The notes under the pieces: model-generated
Seen by the model: the letters and a program-made list of their open reading frames with translations, nothing else
Database searches by the model: none
What the model was told of the DNA's origin: nothing
Source: Streptomyces sp. NBC_00341
GTDB lineage: Bacteria; Actinomycetota; Actinomycetes; Streptomycetales; Streptomycetaceae
Direction: 5' to 3'
Assembly: GCF_041435055.1 (NCBI RefSeq)
Contig: NZ_CP108002.1
Span: 3,658,001 to 3,722,000 of the forward strand
DNA: 64,000 nucleotides
In this document: positions 54,157 to 62,045 of the stretch, piece after piece
Layout of the letters: each line of letters opens with the position of its first letter
Numbering within the stretch: the stretch's first letter is position 1
Program-made: the position numbers and the translations under genes

Positions 54157-55050
54157 GTGCCGAGCCTGATCCTCTCGCTGGCGCGCGGCGCCGCCACGTC
54201 CCCGTTCAAACGGCCCGGCCGCCCGGAAGCCGTACTGCCGCCCGACCGCGCGACCGCACCGCCCGCACCCCCCGCGGCCGGCCCGCTGGCCGCGTACCGC
54301 AGGATCTGCGGCTTCACGGAGCCGGACGCCCTGCCGGTCACCTACCCCCACGTCCTGGCCTTCCCGCTCGCGATGCGGCTGATGACCCGGCGCCGCTTCC
54401 CGCTGCCGGTCACCGGACTCGTCCACACCTGGATCGAGATCACCGCACACCGGACCCTGCACCCCACGGACGCCCTCGAACTGACGGTGTACGCCGACGG
54501 GTTGACGCCGCACCGGCGCGGCACCGAGGTCACCGTGGTCACCGAGGCCCGGCTCTCGGGAGAGCTGGTGTGGGAGTCCCGCAGCGGCTACCTGTCCCGG
54601 CACCCGACACGTACGGGCACGGGCACAGGTACAGGTCCGGGTCCGGGCACGGGCACAGGTCCGGGCACGGGCACGGCCCCGTCCCCCGCCGCCCCCGGAC
54701 CGGCGCTCCCCGCCGTCGCCGAGTGGCGGCTCCCCGCAGACCTGGGACGGCGCTACGGAGCAGCCTCCGGCGACCGCAACCCCATCCACCTGTATCCGTT
54801 GACGGCGCGGCTGTTCGGCTTCCCGCGCGCCATCGCGCACGGTATGTGGACCGTGGCCCACTGCCTCGCGCAGACCCCGCGGCCGCACCTGATCCACACG
54901 GTACGGGCCGACTTCAGGGCGCCCGTCCTGCTGCCCGGCACCGTCACCTACGCCTCCGACGGCACCGGCTTCCAGCTCCGCGACGGCGAGGGCGACGACG
55001 CCCGTGTCCACCTCACCGGGACGGCGGCTGCCAGGAGCGCCCGTTCATGA
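54157..55050 (+). CDS. htdX: MaoC-like (R)-hydratase, HtdX-like
   Basis: 297 residues, GTG start. Double hot-dog with the hydratase motif SGDRNPIHL (Asp206, Asn208, His211) followed by LFGFPRAIAHGMW. The linker (about 150-180) is a Gly/Thr/Pro repeat (see separate entry). Together with FabG4, FadA2 and FadD it completes a set of (R)-specific dehydration/reduction steps on acyl-CoA. Its 3' end overlaps the convergent TetR gene by 38 bp. Confidence 0.9.
   Translation: MPSLILSLARGAATSPFKRPGRPEAVLPPDRATAPPAPPAAGPLAAYRRICGFTEPDALPVTYPHVLAFPLAMRLMTRRRFPLPVTGLVHTWIEITAHRTLHPTDALELTVYADGLTPHRRGTEVTVVTEARLSGELVWESRSGYLSRHPTRTGTGTGTGPGPGTGTGPGTGTAPSPAAPGPALPAVAEWRLPADLGRRYGAASGDRNPIHLYPLTARLFGFPRAIAHGMWTVAHCLAQTPRPHLIHTVRADFRAPVLLPGTVTYASDGTGFQLRDGEGDDARVHLTGTAAARSARS
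54612..54676. repeat. 6-bp repeat array (GGCACG/GGTCCG) in htdX
   Basis: About ten hexamers of the type GGNACG/GGTCCG encode Gly-Thr/Gly-Pro dipeptides between the two hot-dog halves. The period is a multiple of three, so copy number may vary without frameshift. Confidence 0.8.
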
Positions 55051-55657
55051 GGTTCTCCAGGCCCGCCCAGGAGAAGTTCATCAGGGTGGACGCCGCTTCC
55101 TTCGCGGAGACGCCCGGGGTCTCGTTCGCCCAGCCGGCCAGCGACTCCGCGGCGCCCACCAGCGCCTGCGCGAGCCCCACCACGTCGCGGTCGGGGAGCG
55201 CCGGGTCGTGATGGGCCTCGCGGGCCGCCGCCCCGATCAGACCCGTCACGAACGCAACGATCTCGTCGCGCATCACGCTCACCTCGGTGGCGAACGGCTC
55301 CCCGTGCGTACGCGCCTGCCGGTACAGCACCGCCCAGCCGTCCGGGTTCTGCGCGGTGTGCGTGAAGAACGCCCGCAGCCCGGACCACAGTTGCCGGTCG
55401 GCGGGCAGCCCCGGTTCCGCCCCCGCCTGTACGGCCGCGAGCAGCTCCCGGGCCTCGCGCCGGATGCACGCGGTGAACAGCTCGTCCTTCGAATTCAGAT
55501 ACAGGTACACCAGCGGCTTGGACACCCCGGCCAGCTCGGCGATCTCGTCCATGGAGGCGGCCCGGTAGCCGCGCCGCCCGAACGTCTGCACCGCGGCGTC
55601 CATCATCTGCTGCTCGCGCACGGCGCGCGGCATCCGCTTGCCCTTCACAGCACCCAT
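55013..55657 (-). CDS. TetR family regulator of the fadA2-fabG4-htdX cluster
   Basis: 214 residues from ATG 55657 (GGGAGGAG 8 bases upstream). HTH at about 20-55 (ASMDEIAELAGVSKPLVYLYLNSKDEL, given by its edges). A TACTC/GAGTA dyad sits 28-45 bases upstream of the start, and similar half-sites lie between fadA2 and fabG4; both point to this regulator, with an acyl-CoA as probable ligand. The gene is convergent with htdX and overlaps it. Confidence 0.9.
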   Translation of the reverse strand: MGAVKGKRMPRAVREQQMMDAAVQTFGRRGYRAASMDEIAELAGVSKPLVYLYLNSKDELFTACIRREARELLAAVQAGAEPGLPADRQLWSGLRAFFTHTAQNPDGWAVLYRQARTHGEPFATEVSVMRDEIVAFVTGLIGAAAREAHHDPALPDRDVVGLAQALVGAAESLAGWANETPGVSAKEAASTLMNFSWAGLENLMNGRSWQPPSR

Positions 55658-55684
55658 GCCGGACTCCTCCCGCCCCCGCTGCAC

Positions 55685-55702
55685 TACTCCCCGGTAAGAG
55701 TA
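55685..55702 (-). promoter_or_regulatory. TACTC-N8-GAGTA dyad before the TetR gene
   Basis: Half-sites TACTC (55685-55689) and GAGTA (55698-55702), matching the half-sites of the fadA2/fabG4 operator but with wider spacing. Probably autoregulation. Confidence 0.6.
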
Positions 55703-55778
55703 CGGCGCGTTCGCAAAACGGCTCTGCCCCGTACCCAGGTGCGAGGGTACGGGGCAGAGCTGTTGGGGACCGCGTGGA

Positions 55779-57125
55779 TCAGGCGGCGACGGGCACCTTC
55801 GCCGGCTCGCTGTCCTGGACCTCGGCCTCGTCCACCGGGGAGGCGGAGGCCGAGTTGTACAGGTCGTGGTCGAGGATCTTCTCGCGTGCCGAGACGAGCA
55901 CCGGGATCAGCGCCTGGCCCGCGACGTTCGTCGCCGTCCGCATCATGTCCAGGATCGGGTCGATGGCCATCAGCAGGCCGACGCCCTCCAGCGGGAGGCC
56001 CAGCGTCGACAGCGTCAGGGTCAGCATGACCGTGGCGCCGGTGAGACCGGCGGTGGCGGCGGAACCGATCACCGAGACGAACGCGATGAGGATGTAGTCA
56101 CCGACGCCCAGCTGGACGTCGAAGATCTGCGCGATGAATATCGCGGCCAGCGCCGGGTAGATCGCGGCGCAGCCGTCCATCTTGGTCGTCGCGCCGAACG
56201 GGACCGAGAAGGAGGCGTACTCCTTCGGGACGCCGAGGCGCTCGGTGACCTGCTGGGTGACCGGCATGGTGCCGACCGAGGAGCGCGAGACGAAGCCGAG
56301 CTGGATCGCGGGCCAGGCGCCCTTGAAGAACTGGAGCGGGCTGACCTTGGCGACGGTGGCCAGGAGCAGCGGGTAGACGCCGAACATCACCAGGGCGCAG
56401 CCGATGTAGACGTCGGCGGTGAACGTCGCGTACTTGCCGATCAGGTCCCAGCCGTAGTCCGCGATCGCGTAGCCGATGAGGCCGATGGTGCCGATCGGGG
56501 CGAGCCGGATGACCCACCACAGGGCCTTCTGGAGGAGTTCCAGGACGGCTTCGCTGAGGGTGAGGATCGGCTGGGCCTTCTCGCCGAGCTGCAGGGCGGC
56601 GATGCCGGCGACGGCGGCCATGAAGACGATCTGAAGGACGTTCAGGTCGGTGAACGGCGTGATCACGTTCTCCGGGATGATGCCGGTCAGGAAGTCGAGC
56701 CAGGAGCCGGCTTGCTCGGGGGCCTTGCCGTCCTTCGGCGTGAGGCCGGTGCCGGAGCCCGGGTTGGTGATCAGGCCGATCGCGAGGCCGATGGCGACCG
56801 CGATCAGCGAGGTGATCATGAACCAGAGGACGGTGCGGCCCGCCAGCCTGGCGGCGTTGTTGACCTTGCGCAGGTTGGTGATCGACACCAGGATCGCGAA
56901 GAAGACGAGGGGCGCGACGGCCAGCTTCAGCAGCTGGACGAAGATGTGGCCGACCTTGTCGAGCGTGGTGTAGAGCCAGCCGATGTCCTGGCTGCGGGCG
57001 AGCCAGCCGAGCAGTACGCCGAGGACGAGACCGGCGACGATCTGGGCCCAGAACGGGACCTTGGGTATGCGGAAACCGGAGCCGGAGGGCTCATCGGTGG
57101 TGGCGGACGCGGGGTTCGCGGACAC
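55779..57125 (-). CDS. DAACS-family Na+/H+:dicarboxylate (or cystine) symporter
   Basis: 448 residues from GTG 57125 (GGAG 7 bases upstream); ATG 57149 is an alternative. The full glutamate-transporter fold is present: membrane helices 1-6, the Ser-rich hairpin SRSSVGTMPVT (HP1), TTKMDGCAA in place of the usual NMDGT, and the C-terminal HP2 region (ATAGLTGATVM). Relatives such as B. subtilis TcyP import cystine, others C4-dicarboxylates or glutamate. The Cys-rich leader peptide, hairpin and dyad upstream suggest regulation by sulfur amino acid supply. Confidence 0.92.
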   Translation of the reverse strand: MSANPASATTDEPSGSGFRIPKVPFWAQIVAGLVLGVLLGWLARSQDIGWLYTTLDKVGHIFVQLLKLAVAPLVFFAILVSITNLRKVNNAARLAGRTVLWFMITSLIAVAIGLAIGLITNPGSGTGLTPKDGKAPEQAGSWLDFLTGIIPENVITPFTDLNVLQIVFMAAVAGIAALQLGEKAQPILTLSEAVLELLQKALWWVIRLAPIGTIGLIGYAIADYGWDLIGKYATFTADVYIGCALVMFGVYPLLLATVAKVSPLQFFKGAWPAIQLGFVSRSSVGTMPVTQQVTERLGVPKEYASFSVPFGATTKMDGCAAIYPALAAIFIAQIFDVQLGVGDYILIAFVSVIGSAATAGLTGATVMLTLTLSTLGLPLEGVGLLMAIDPILDMMRTATNVAGQALIPVLVSAREKILDHDLYNSASASPVDEAEVQDSEPAKVPVAA

Positions 57126-57188
57126 GGACACACTCCAGATGTGACGCATCGGGACGCACGGGGACAGTGTGCGGAGGGGACGGGGGTG

Positions 57189-57214
57189 CGGCGCCCGCGT
57201 CAGAGGCGGCGCCG
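57189..57214 (-). promoter_or_regulatory. Hairpin between leader peptide and symporter
   Basis: Perfect 7-bp arms CGGCGCC (57189-57195) / GGCGCCG (57208-57214) with a 12-base loop, 15 bases after the leader stop. Its position between leader and symporter start fits an attenuator, or sequestration of downstream RNA. Confidence 0.5.
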
Positions 57215-57228
57215 CTGCATGATGCCGT

Positions 57229-57336
57229 TCAGACGTTGCGGCAACAGACCGCGGACATACAGCGGCAGAGATCGACATGCAGGCGCGCCACGAGCGGGAT
57301 GCTCGCGGCAGGTCGGAGGCGCACAGCTGTCTTCAT
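57229..57336 (-). CDS. Cys-rich putative leader peptide
   Basis: 35 codons from ATG 57336 to TGA, too short for routine calling. The motif LVARLHVDLCRC (residues 15-26) and Cys at 24, 26, 31 and 32 match the small putative leader peptides that Streptomyces carries upstream of sulfur-metabolism and transport genes. A TTAACG hexamer lies only 8 bases upstream of the ATG, so the transcript is likely leaderless. Ribosome stalling at the Cys codons would report cysteine shortage. Confidence 0.75.
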   Translation of the reverse strand: MKTAVRLRPAASIPLVARLHVDLCRCMSAVCCRNV

Positions 57337-57349
57337 GCCGAACACGTTA

Positions 57350-57375
57350 ACACTTGAACTTTGAGAACCTCAAAG
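57350..57375 (-). promoter_or_regulatory. Promoter and dyad operator of the leader/symporter unit
   Basis: CTTTGAG-AAC-CTCAAAG (57359-57375) is a perfect 7+3+7 inverted repeat. On the minus strand it contains TTGAGG as a possible -35, 17 bases from TTAACG as -10, so a bound protein would block the promoter. Confidence 0.65.
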
Positions 57376-57464
57376 GTCTTCTTTGGTATGAGACTGCGTC
57401 CGCACACCCGGCGGAGCCCGCGAGCAGGCGGCGGTATCCCCCAACAGGCCCCGGGGCAACGCGA

Positions 57465-57504
57465 AAGCCCCAGTACAGGAGCGTTCGCTCCGGCGCTGGG
57501 GCTT
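57465..57504 (-). terminator. Nested hairpin after the DUF4229 gene
   Basis: Outer perfect stem AAGCCCCAG / CTGGGGCTT (57465-57473, 57496-57504) and inner stem GGAGCG-TT-CGCTCC (57478-57491). It lies 61 bases past the DUF4229 stop. Confidence 0.7.
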
Positions 57505-57565
57505 CGAGAAGAATTGGTGCGGGTGTGAGGGAGCTTACATTTCCCTTACGGTCCCTGGCTGTCCC

Positions 57566-57862
57566 CTACTGGGTGACGCCGTCCTCGCGGGCCCGGTTCG
57601 CCTCAAGGCGGGCCTTGGTCCGGTCGACCTTGGAGACGATCTGCTCGGACATCTCGTCGCGCTGCTTGCGCAGCAGCACGTAGCTGAGCGGCGCGGAGAG
57701 CACGAGGGCGAGCAGGATGACCCAGATGATGTTCGAGCCCCCCGCTCCGGAGGGCAGCAGCCCGTAGTTGACGGCCACGGCGGAGAGCGCGAAGCAGCCG
57801 ACGAAGATACTGAGACGCATCGCGGTGTACCGGATCATTGCGCTCGGCTTTGCAGCGGACAC
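57566..57862 (-). CDS. DUF4229 domain membrane protein
   Basis: 98 residues, GTG start with GAGAAGG upstream. Two membrane helices at about 16-34 and 45-63, then a charged tail (LRKQRDEMSEQIVSKVDRTKAR). This small family sits in front of the menaquinone cluster in Streptomyces. Role unknown. Confidence 0.85.
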   Translation of the reverse strand: MSAAKPSAMIRYTAMRLSIFVGCFALSAVAVNYGLLPSGAGGSNIIWVILLALVLSAPLSYVLLRKQRDEMSEQIVSKVDRTKARLEANRAREDGVTQ

Positions 57863-57975
57863 AGCTCGCCTTCTCTCTACGTGACAGTCCTGCCCGTCCA
57901 GTGAAGCATGCCCCGTAATCGAGCGGTTCGGAGGGCTCCGCCAAGGGGCCGCGCGGCGGCCCTGGACGATCGCTC

Positions 57976-58500
57976 TCAGCCGAGCGGCAGCAGCATGATG
58001 ACGTCGTCGCGGTCGTCCCCGTCGCCCACCCGGATCGCCCCCGGCACCCGCCCGACCTCCTTGTAGCCGCAGGCGGCGTAGAAGCGGTCGGCGCCCGTGC
58101 CGCCCCGGCAGGTGAGCCGGATGGCCTCGATGCCCTCGATGGAGCGCGCGGCGTCGGCGGCCGCGGCCATCAGGTCGCGTCCGAAGCCCCGGCCCTGGTG
58201 GCGGGGGTGGACCATCACCGTGTAGAGCCAGACCCAGTGCGACATCAGCCGGTGCGTGTTCCGGGCCAGGAAGGCGGTGGCGGCGACGGTGCCCTCCTCG
58301 TCGTAGCCGACGAGGAGGCGGGTGCGCTCCTCCGTGATGGCGGTGAGGTGCTTGACCAGTTCGGGCCGGACGTCCTCCGCCGTGACGGGCGGTACAAAGC
58401 CCACCGCGCCGCCCGCGTTGGACACATCGGCCCAGAGCGCGGTGATGCCGTCCCGCAGGGGCCTGTCAAAGGGAGGGTCCAGCTCAAAGGTAAGTGTCAT
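57976..58500 (-). CDS. GNAT family N-acetyltransferase
   Basis: 174 residues. The acetyl-CoA motif A reads VMVHPRHQGRGFGRDLM, followed by AIRLTCRGGTGADRFYAACGYKEVG, the second half of the fold. ATG 58500. Substrate unknown. It lies between the DUF4229 gene and mqnE on the same strand, behind the mqnE terminator, so it is probably independent. Confidence 0.9.
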   Translation of the reverse strand: MTLTFELDPPFDRPLRDGITALWADVSNAGGAVGFVPPVTAEDVRPELVKHLTAITEERTRLLVGYDEEGTVAATAFLARNTHRLMSHWVWLYTVMVHPRHQGRGFGRDLMAAAADAARSIEGIEAIRLTCRGGTGADRFYAACGYKEVGRVPGAIRVGDGDDRDDVIMLLPLG

Positions 58501-58565
58501 AGAGGCAGATTAACCATTACGAGCGCTGCGCTCAATCCCGTCGGAAGACCCCGTCCGAAACGCGA

Positions 58566-58599
58566 GAAAGCTCCGGCCGGGACGGCGGCCGGAGCTTTC
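58566..58599 (-). terminator. mqnE terminator
   Basis: Perfect 13-bp stem (GAAAGCTCCGGCC and complement) with an 8-base loop, 46 bases beyond the mqnE stop. The stem ends in TTTC on the transcript, giving a short U-run. Confidence 0.9.
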
Positions 58600-58644
58600 G
58601 TGAAGCGGTACAGCACTGCGCGCGCCCGGGGGCGCGCGCCGGGT

Positions 58645-59808
58645 TCAGACCCGCATCGGCTGCGGCGACTCGCGCCGGTCCGCGTCCGGGCCCGGGTACT
58701 CGCGGAGGATCTCGTACCGGGTGTTGCGCTCGACGGGCCGGAAGCCGGCGTCGCGGATCAGGTCCAGCAGGTCCTCACGGCCGAGCTTGTTGGGCGTGCC
58801 GTAGTTGTCCGCGTCGTGCGTGATCTTGTACTCGACGACCGAGCCGTCCATGTCGTCCGCGCCGTGCTGGAGCGCGAGCTGGGCGGTCTGCACGCCGTGC
58901 ATCACCCAGAAGACCTTGACGTGCGGGACGTTGTCGAAGAGCAGCCGGGAGACCGCGAAGGTCTTGAGCGCCTCGGCGCCGGTCGCCATCGTCGTCCGTG
59001 CCTGGAGCTTGTTGCGGACCTTGCCGTCCTTCATGTCCACGAAGTCGTGCTGGTAGCGCAGCGGGATGAAGACCTGGAAGCCGCCGGTCTCGTCCTGGAG
59101 CTCACGCAGCCGCAGCACGTGGTCGACGCGGTGGCGGGGCTCCTCGATGTGCCCGTACAGCATCGTCGCCGGGGTCTTGAGCCCCTTCTCGTGCGCGAGC
59201 CGGTGGATCCGCGACCAGTCCTCCCAGTGGGTGGCGTGGTCCACGATGTGCTGCCGGACCTCCCAGTCGAAGATCTCCGCGCCGCCGCCGGTCAGCGATT
59301 CCAGACCGGCATCGATCAGCTCGTCGAGGATCTCGGAGGCGGAGAGCCCGGAGATGGTCTCGAAGTGGTGGATCTCGGTGGCGGTGAAGGCCTTGAGGGA
59401 GACCTCAGGCAGCGCTTCCTTCAGCGCGCTCAGCGAACGCGGGTAGTAGCGCCACGGCAGGGTGGGGTGCAGCCCGTTGACGATGTGCAGCTCGGTGAGG
59501 TTCTCGCCCTGCATCGCCTTCGCGAGACGGACGGCCTCCTCGATGCGCATCGTGTACGCGTCCTTCTCGCCCGGCTTGCGCTGGAACGAGCAGTACGCGC
59601 ACGACGCGGTGCACACGTTCGTCATGTTGAGGTGGCGGTTGACGTTGAAGTGGACGACATCGCCGTTCTTGCGCGTGCGCACCTCATGGGCCAGACCGCC
59701 GAGCCAGGCGAGGTCGTCGGACTCGTAGAGCGCGATCCCGTCCTCGCGGGTCAGCCGCTCGCCGGCCCGGACCTTCTGCTCCAGCTCGCGCTTGAGTCCC
59801 GCGTCCAC
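58645..59808 (-). CDS. mqnE: Aminofutalosine synthase MqnE
   Basis: 387 residues from GTG 59808 (GGGAGG 7 bases upstream). Radical-SAM enzyme of the futalosine menaquinone route, joining SAM and 3-[(1-carboxyvinyl)oxy]benzoate. Cluster ligands Cys66-x3-Cys70-x2-Cys73 (CTASCAYC). VNRHLNMTNVC and GGGAEIFDWEVRQHIVDH are MqnE-type signatures. Part of the order mqnE-lrp-(small ORF)-ubiX-(rhomboid)-ubiA-ubiD. Confidence 0.93.
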   Translation of the reverse strand: MDAGLKRELEQKVRAGERLTREDGIALYESDDLAWLGGLAHEVRTRKNGDVVHFNVNRHLNMTNVCTASCAYCSFQRKPGEKDAYTMRIEEAVRLAKAMQGENLTELHIVNGLHPTLPWRYYPRSLSALKEALPEVSLKAFTATEIHHFETISGLSASEILDELIDAGLESLTGGGAEIFDWEVRQHIVDHATHWEDWSRIHRLAHEKGLKTPATMLYGHIEEPRHRVDHVLRLRELQDETGGFQVFIPLRYQHDFVDMKDGKVRNKLQARTTMATGAEALKTFAVSRLLFDNVPHVKVFWVMHGVQTAQLALQHGADDMDGSVVEYKITHDADNYGTPNKLGREDLLDLIRDAGFRPVERNTRYEILREYPGPDADRRESPQPMRV

Positions 59809-59886
59809 TAGGGCGCCTCCCATTTCTCTACGTAACAGACTTCGCTCACGGTACTCCCCCGCCGGGCGCGCCCGGCGGACCCCCCG

Positions 59887-60342
59887 TCAGCCCTCTTCGG
59901 GCAGCTCGCCGACCCGGTTCTCCCACTTGGTGGACAGCACGATCGTGGTGCGGGTGCGCGAGACGCCCCGGGTGCCGCTGAGCCGGCGGATGGTCTTCTC
60001 CAGGCCGTCCACGTCACCGACGCGCACCTTGAGCATGTAGGAGTCGTCCCCCGCGATGAACCAGGCGTCCTCGATCTCGGCGAGGTCCTTCAGCCGGTGC
60101 GCGACGTCCTCGTGGTCCGCGGCGTCGGAGAGCGAGATGCCGATCAGGGCCGTGACGCCGAGCCCGAGCGAGGCCGCGTCGACGGTGGCACGGTAGCCGG
60201 TGATCACTCCGGCGGACTCCAGCCGGTTGATGCGGTCGGTGACGCTGGGGCCGGAGAGCCCGACGAGTCGGCCCAGCTCGGCGTACGAGGCCCTGCCGTT
60301 CTCCCTGAGGGCCTGGATGAGCTGCCTGTCCACCGCGTCCAT
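59887..60342 (-). CDS. Lrp/AsnC family transcriptional regulator
   Basis: 151 residues from ATG 60342 (GGAAGG 9 bases upstream). N-terminal HTH (DRQLIQALRENGRASYAELG, then SGPSVTDRINRLE) and a C-terminal RAM domain (GVTALIGISLS, WFIAGDDSYMLKVRV). It probably binds the 20-bp palindrome just upstream and controls itself and the divergent small gene, perhaps also the menaquinone genes. Confidence 0.92.
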   Translation of the reverse strand: MDAVDRQLIQALRENGRASYAELGRLVGLSGPSVTDRINRLESAGVITGYRATVDAASLGLGVTALIGISLSDAADHEDVAHRLKDLAEIEDAWFIAGDDSYMLKVRVGDVDGLEKTIRRLSGTRGVSRTRTTIVLSTKWENRVGELPEEG

Positions 60343-60401
60343 GTGACTGGAACCTTCCATTAATCAGCAGTATCGCGAGTCTATGTGTAGAATCTAAGGC
60401 A

Positions 60402-60421
60402 TGCAGGCTCCGGAGCCTGCA
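60402..60421. promoter_or_regulatory. 20-bp perfect palindrome between lrp and the small gene
   Basis: TGCAGGCTCCGGAGCCTGCA, 60 bases upstream of lrp and 54 upstream of the divergent small gene. Candidate Lrp-family operator. Confidence 0.65.
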
Positions 60422-60474
60422 AATCTTCCCGAACATCCAAAAAATGCTTTCGAATCTTCAGGAGTGAAAACACC

Positions 60475-60609
60475 GTGTACACGATCGAGATGGCCTACGC
60501 CCGGATGCGCGAGCTGCAGGACCTGGCCAACCGCTCGCGTGCCCATCAGCCCGCCGCCGCCCACCGGGTCGACCGGACCCGCACCCCGCGCGCGCCCAAG
60601 AAGCGCTGA
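60475..60609 (+). CDS. Small basic protein, conserved in this locus
   Basis: 44 residues from GTG 60475 (AGGAG 9 bases upstream). Starts MYTIEMAYARMRELQDLANRS, then becomes Ala/Arg/Pro/Lys-rich. No known domain. It is divergent from lrp and convergent with ubiX, 11 bases apart. Codon use looks normal for a real gene. It could be a regulatory or nucleic-acid-binding peptide; function unknown. Confidence 0.65.
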   Translation: MYTIEMAYARMRELQDLANRSRAHQPAAAHRVDRTRTPRAPKKR

Positions 60610-60620
60610 CCCCGCCCGGA

Positions 60621-61286
60621 TCAGCCACGGGAGCCTCCACCGAGCTCTCCCTCCCAGCGGCGGTACAGCTGGTGCGGCACCCCTGCCGCGTCCAGCACCC
60701 GCCCCGCGACGAAATCCACCAGATCCTGGATGTGTGTCGCACCCGCGTAGAACGCCGGAGAGGCGGGCAGCACGACCGCGCCCGCCTCGTCCAGGGCCAC
60801 CAGGGCCTTGAGCGTCTGCCCGCTGAGCGGGGTCTCGCGCACCGCGACGACCAGCTTCCGCCGCTCCTTGAGCGTCACGCTCGCGGCCCGTTGCAGCAGG
60901 TCCTTCGAGAGCCCGAGCGCCACCCCGGCCACGCACGCCGTCGAGGCCGGGACGATCAGCATCCCCTTCGCCGGGTAGGACCCCGAGGACGGCCCGGCCG
61001 CCAGATCACCGGCCGGCCAGTGCCGTACGCCGGACACGTCCACGTCGAAGGTGTGCGGCTTGCCGTCCGCACCCCGCGCCAGCCAGCCGCGCAGGTCCTC
61101 CTGCCAGTGCGCGTCGCGGAACGCGATCCCGGTCTCGTCCAGCAGGGTGAGGCGCGACGCCCGGCTCACCACCAGATCGACGCTCTCCCCCGCGGCCAGC
61201 AGACCACGCAGCACCGCGGCGGCGAATGGTGTGCCCGAAGCGCCCGAAACCCCGACAATCCAAGGCTGTCGCTGCTGCTGACTCAC
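60621..61286 (-). CDS. ubiX: UbiX-like flavin prenyltransferase
   Basis: 221 residues from GTG 61286 (a GTG 18 bases upstream is possible). Makes prenylated FMN, the cofactor that activates UbiD-type decarboxylases. GVSGASG (residues 12-18) is the flavin/phosphate loop; PASTACVAGVALGLSKDLLQRAA and VVAVRETPLSG are conserved. Together with the UbiD homolog at 62883 it performs the late decarboxylation in the futalosine-type menaquinone pathway (MqnL/MqnM-type pair). Confidence 0.93.
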   Translation of the reverse strand: MSQQQRQPWIVGVSGASGTPFAAAVLRGLLAAGESVDLVVSRASRLTLLDETGIAFRDAHWQEDLRGWLARGADGKPHTFDVDVSGVRHWPAGDLAAGPSSGSYPAKGMLIVPASTACVAGVALGLSKDLLQRAASVTLKERRKLVVAVRETPLSGQTLKALVALDEAGAVVLPASPAFYAGATHIQDLVDFVAGRVLDAAGVPHQLYRRWEGELGGGSRG

Positions 61287-61403
61287 TGAAATCCCGGAAT
61301 CCACAGAACCGAGCCTATCCGGCACACGCCACCCGGAACCGAGCCAGGGGCTCCGTGCGTTGCGAGGTGTGAATACGTCGCGACGTGTGAAGGGGGGCGT
61401 TCC

Positions 61404-62045
61404 ATGAACGGCGTGCGCACGACGACCGGAGCCCGTGCCCTCGTGGCGGGCGCGGTCATGCTGGGCTGGGTCGGGCTGCTCTGGGTGCTGGAGGCCATCG
61501 ACCTCGCGACCGGCCACAGCCTGGACGGTCACGGGATCAGCCCGCGCGAGCCGGGCGAACTGCTCGACATCGTGCCCGCCGCCTTCCTGCACAGCGGCTG
61601 GGCGCACGTCGCCTCGAACAGCGTCCCGCTGCTGGTCCTCGGCTTCATCGCCGCGCTGAGCGGTCTGCGCCGCTTCGCCGGCGTGGTGCTCACCGTGATC
61701 CTGGTCGGCGGCCTCGGCGTCTGGCTCACCGCCCCGGCGCACACGGTCACGCTCGGCGCGTCGGGCGTGGTCTTCGGCCTCTTCGGCTACCTGCTGGTCC
61801 GCGGCTTCGTGGACCGCCGCCCGCTGGACGTGGTCATCGGCGTGATCGTCGCCGCGGTGTACGGCTCGCTGCTCCAGGGCGTCCTGCCGACCGATCCGGG
61901 CGTCAGCTGGCAGGGCCACCTCTTCGGCCTGATCGGCGGCGCGCTCGCCGCAGTCGTCCTGCGCCGGGGCGCCCGGCCGCTCAGACCGTCAGGCCCCGCA
62001 CCAGCAGATCCAGCAGGGCACACGCGAACAGGGCGATTCCGATGA
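61404..62045 (+). CDS. Rhomboid family intramembrane serine protease
   Basis: 213 residues, about six membrane helices. Nucleophile Ser120 in GASGVVFG and base His172 in WQGHLFG, plus His68/Asn72 of the HxxxN oxyanion motif (HVASN). ATG with AAGGGGGG upstream. It overlaps the convergent prenyltransferase gene by 65 bp. Substrate unknown. Not a menaquinone enzyme; its presence here is probably positional. Confidence 0.9.
   Translation: MNGVRTTTGARALVAGAVMLGWVGLLWVLEAIDLATGHSLDGHGISPREPGELLDIVPAAFLHSGWAHVASNSVPLLVLGFIAALSGLRRFAGVVLTVILVGGLGVWLTAPAHTVTLGASGVVFGLFGYLLVRGFVDRRPLDVVIGVIVAAVYGSLLQGVLPTDPGVSWQGHLFGLIGGALAAVVLRRGARPLRPSGPAPADPAGHTRTGRFR

Noticed and set aside
57465..57504. Nested hairpin as a tRNA or small RNA gene
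   Set aside because: No tRNA arms, anticodon loop or CCA context; a terminator explains it.
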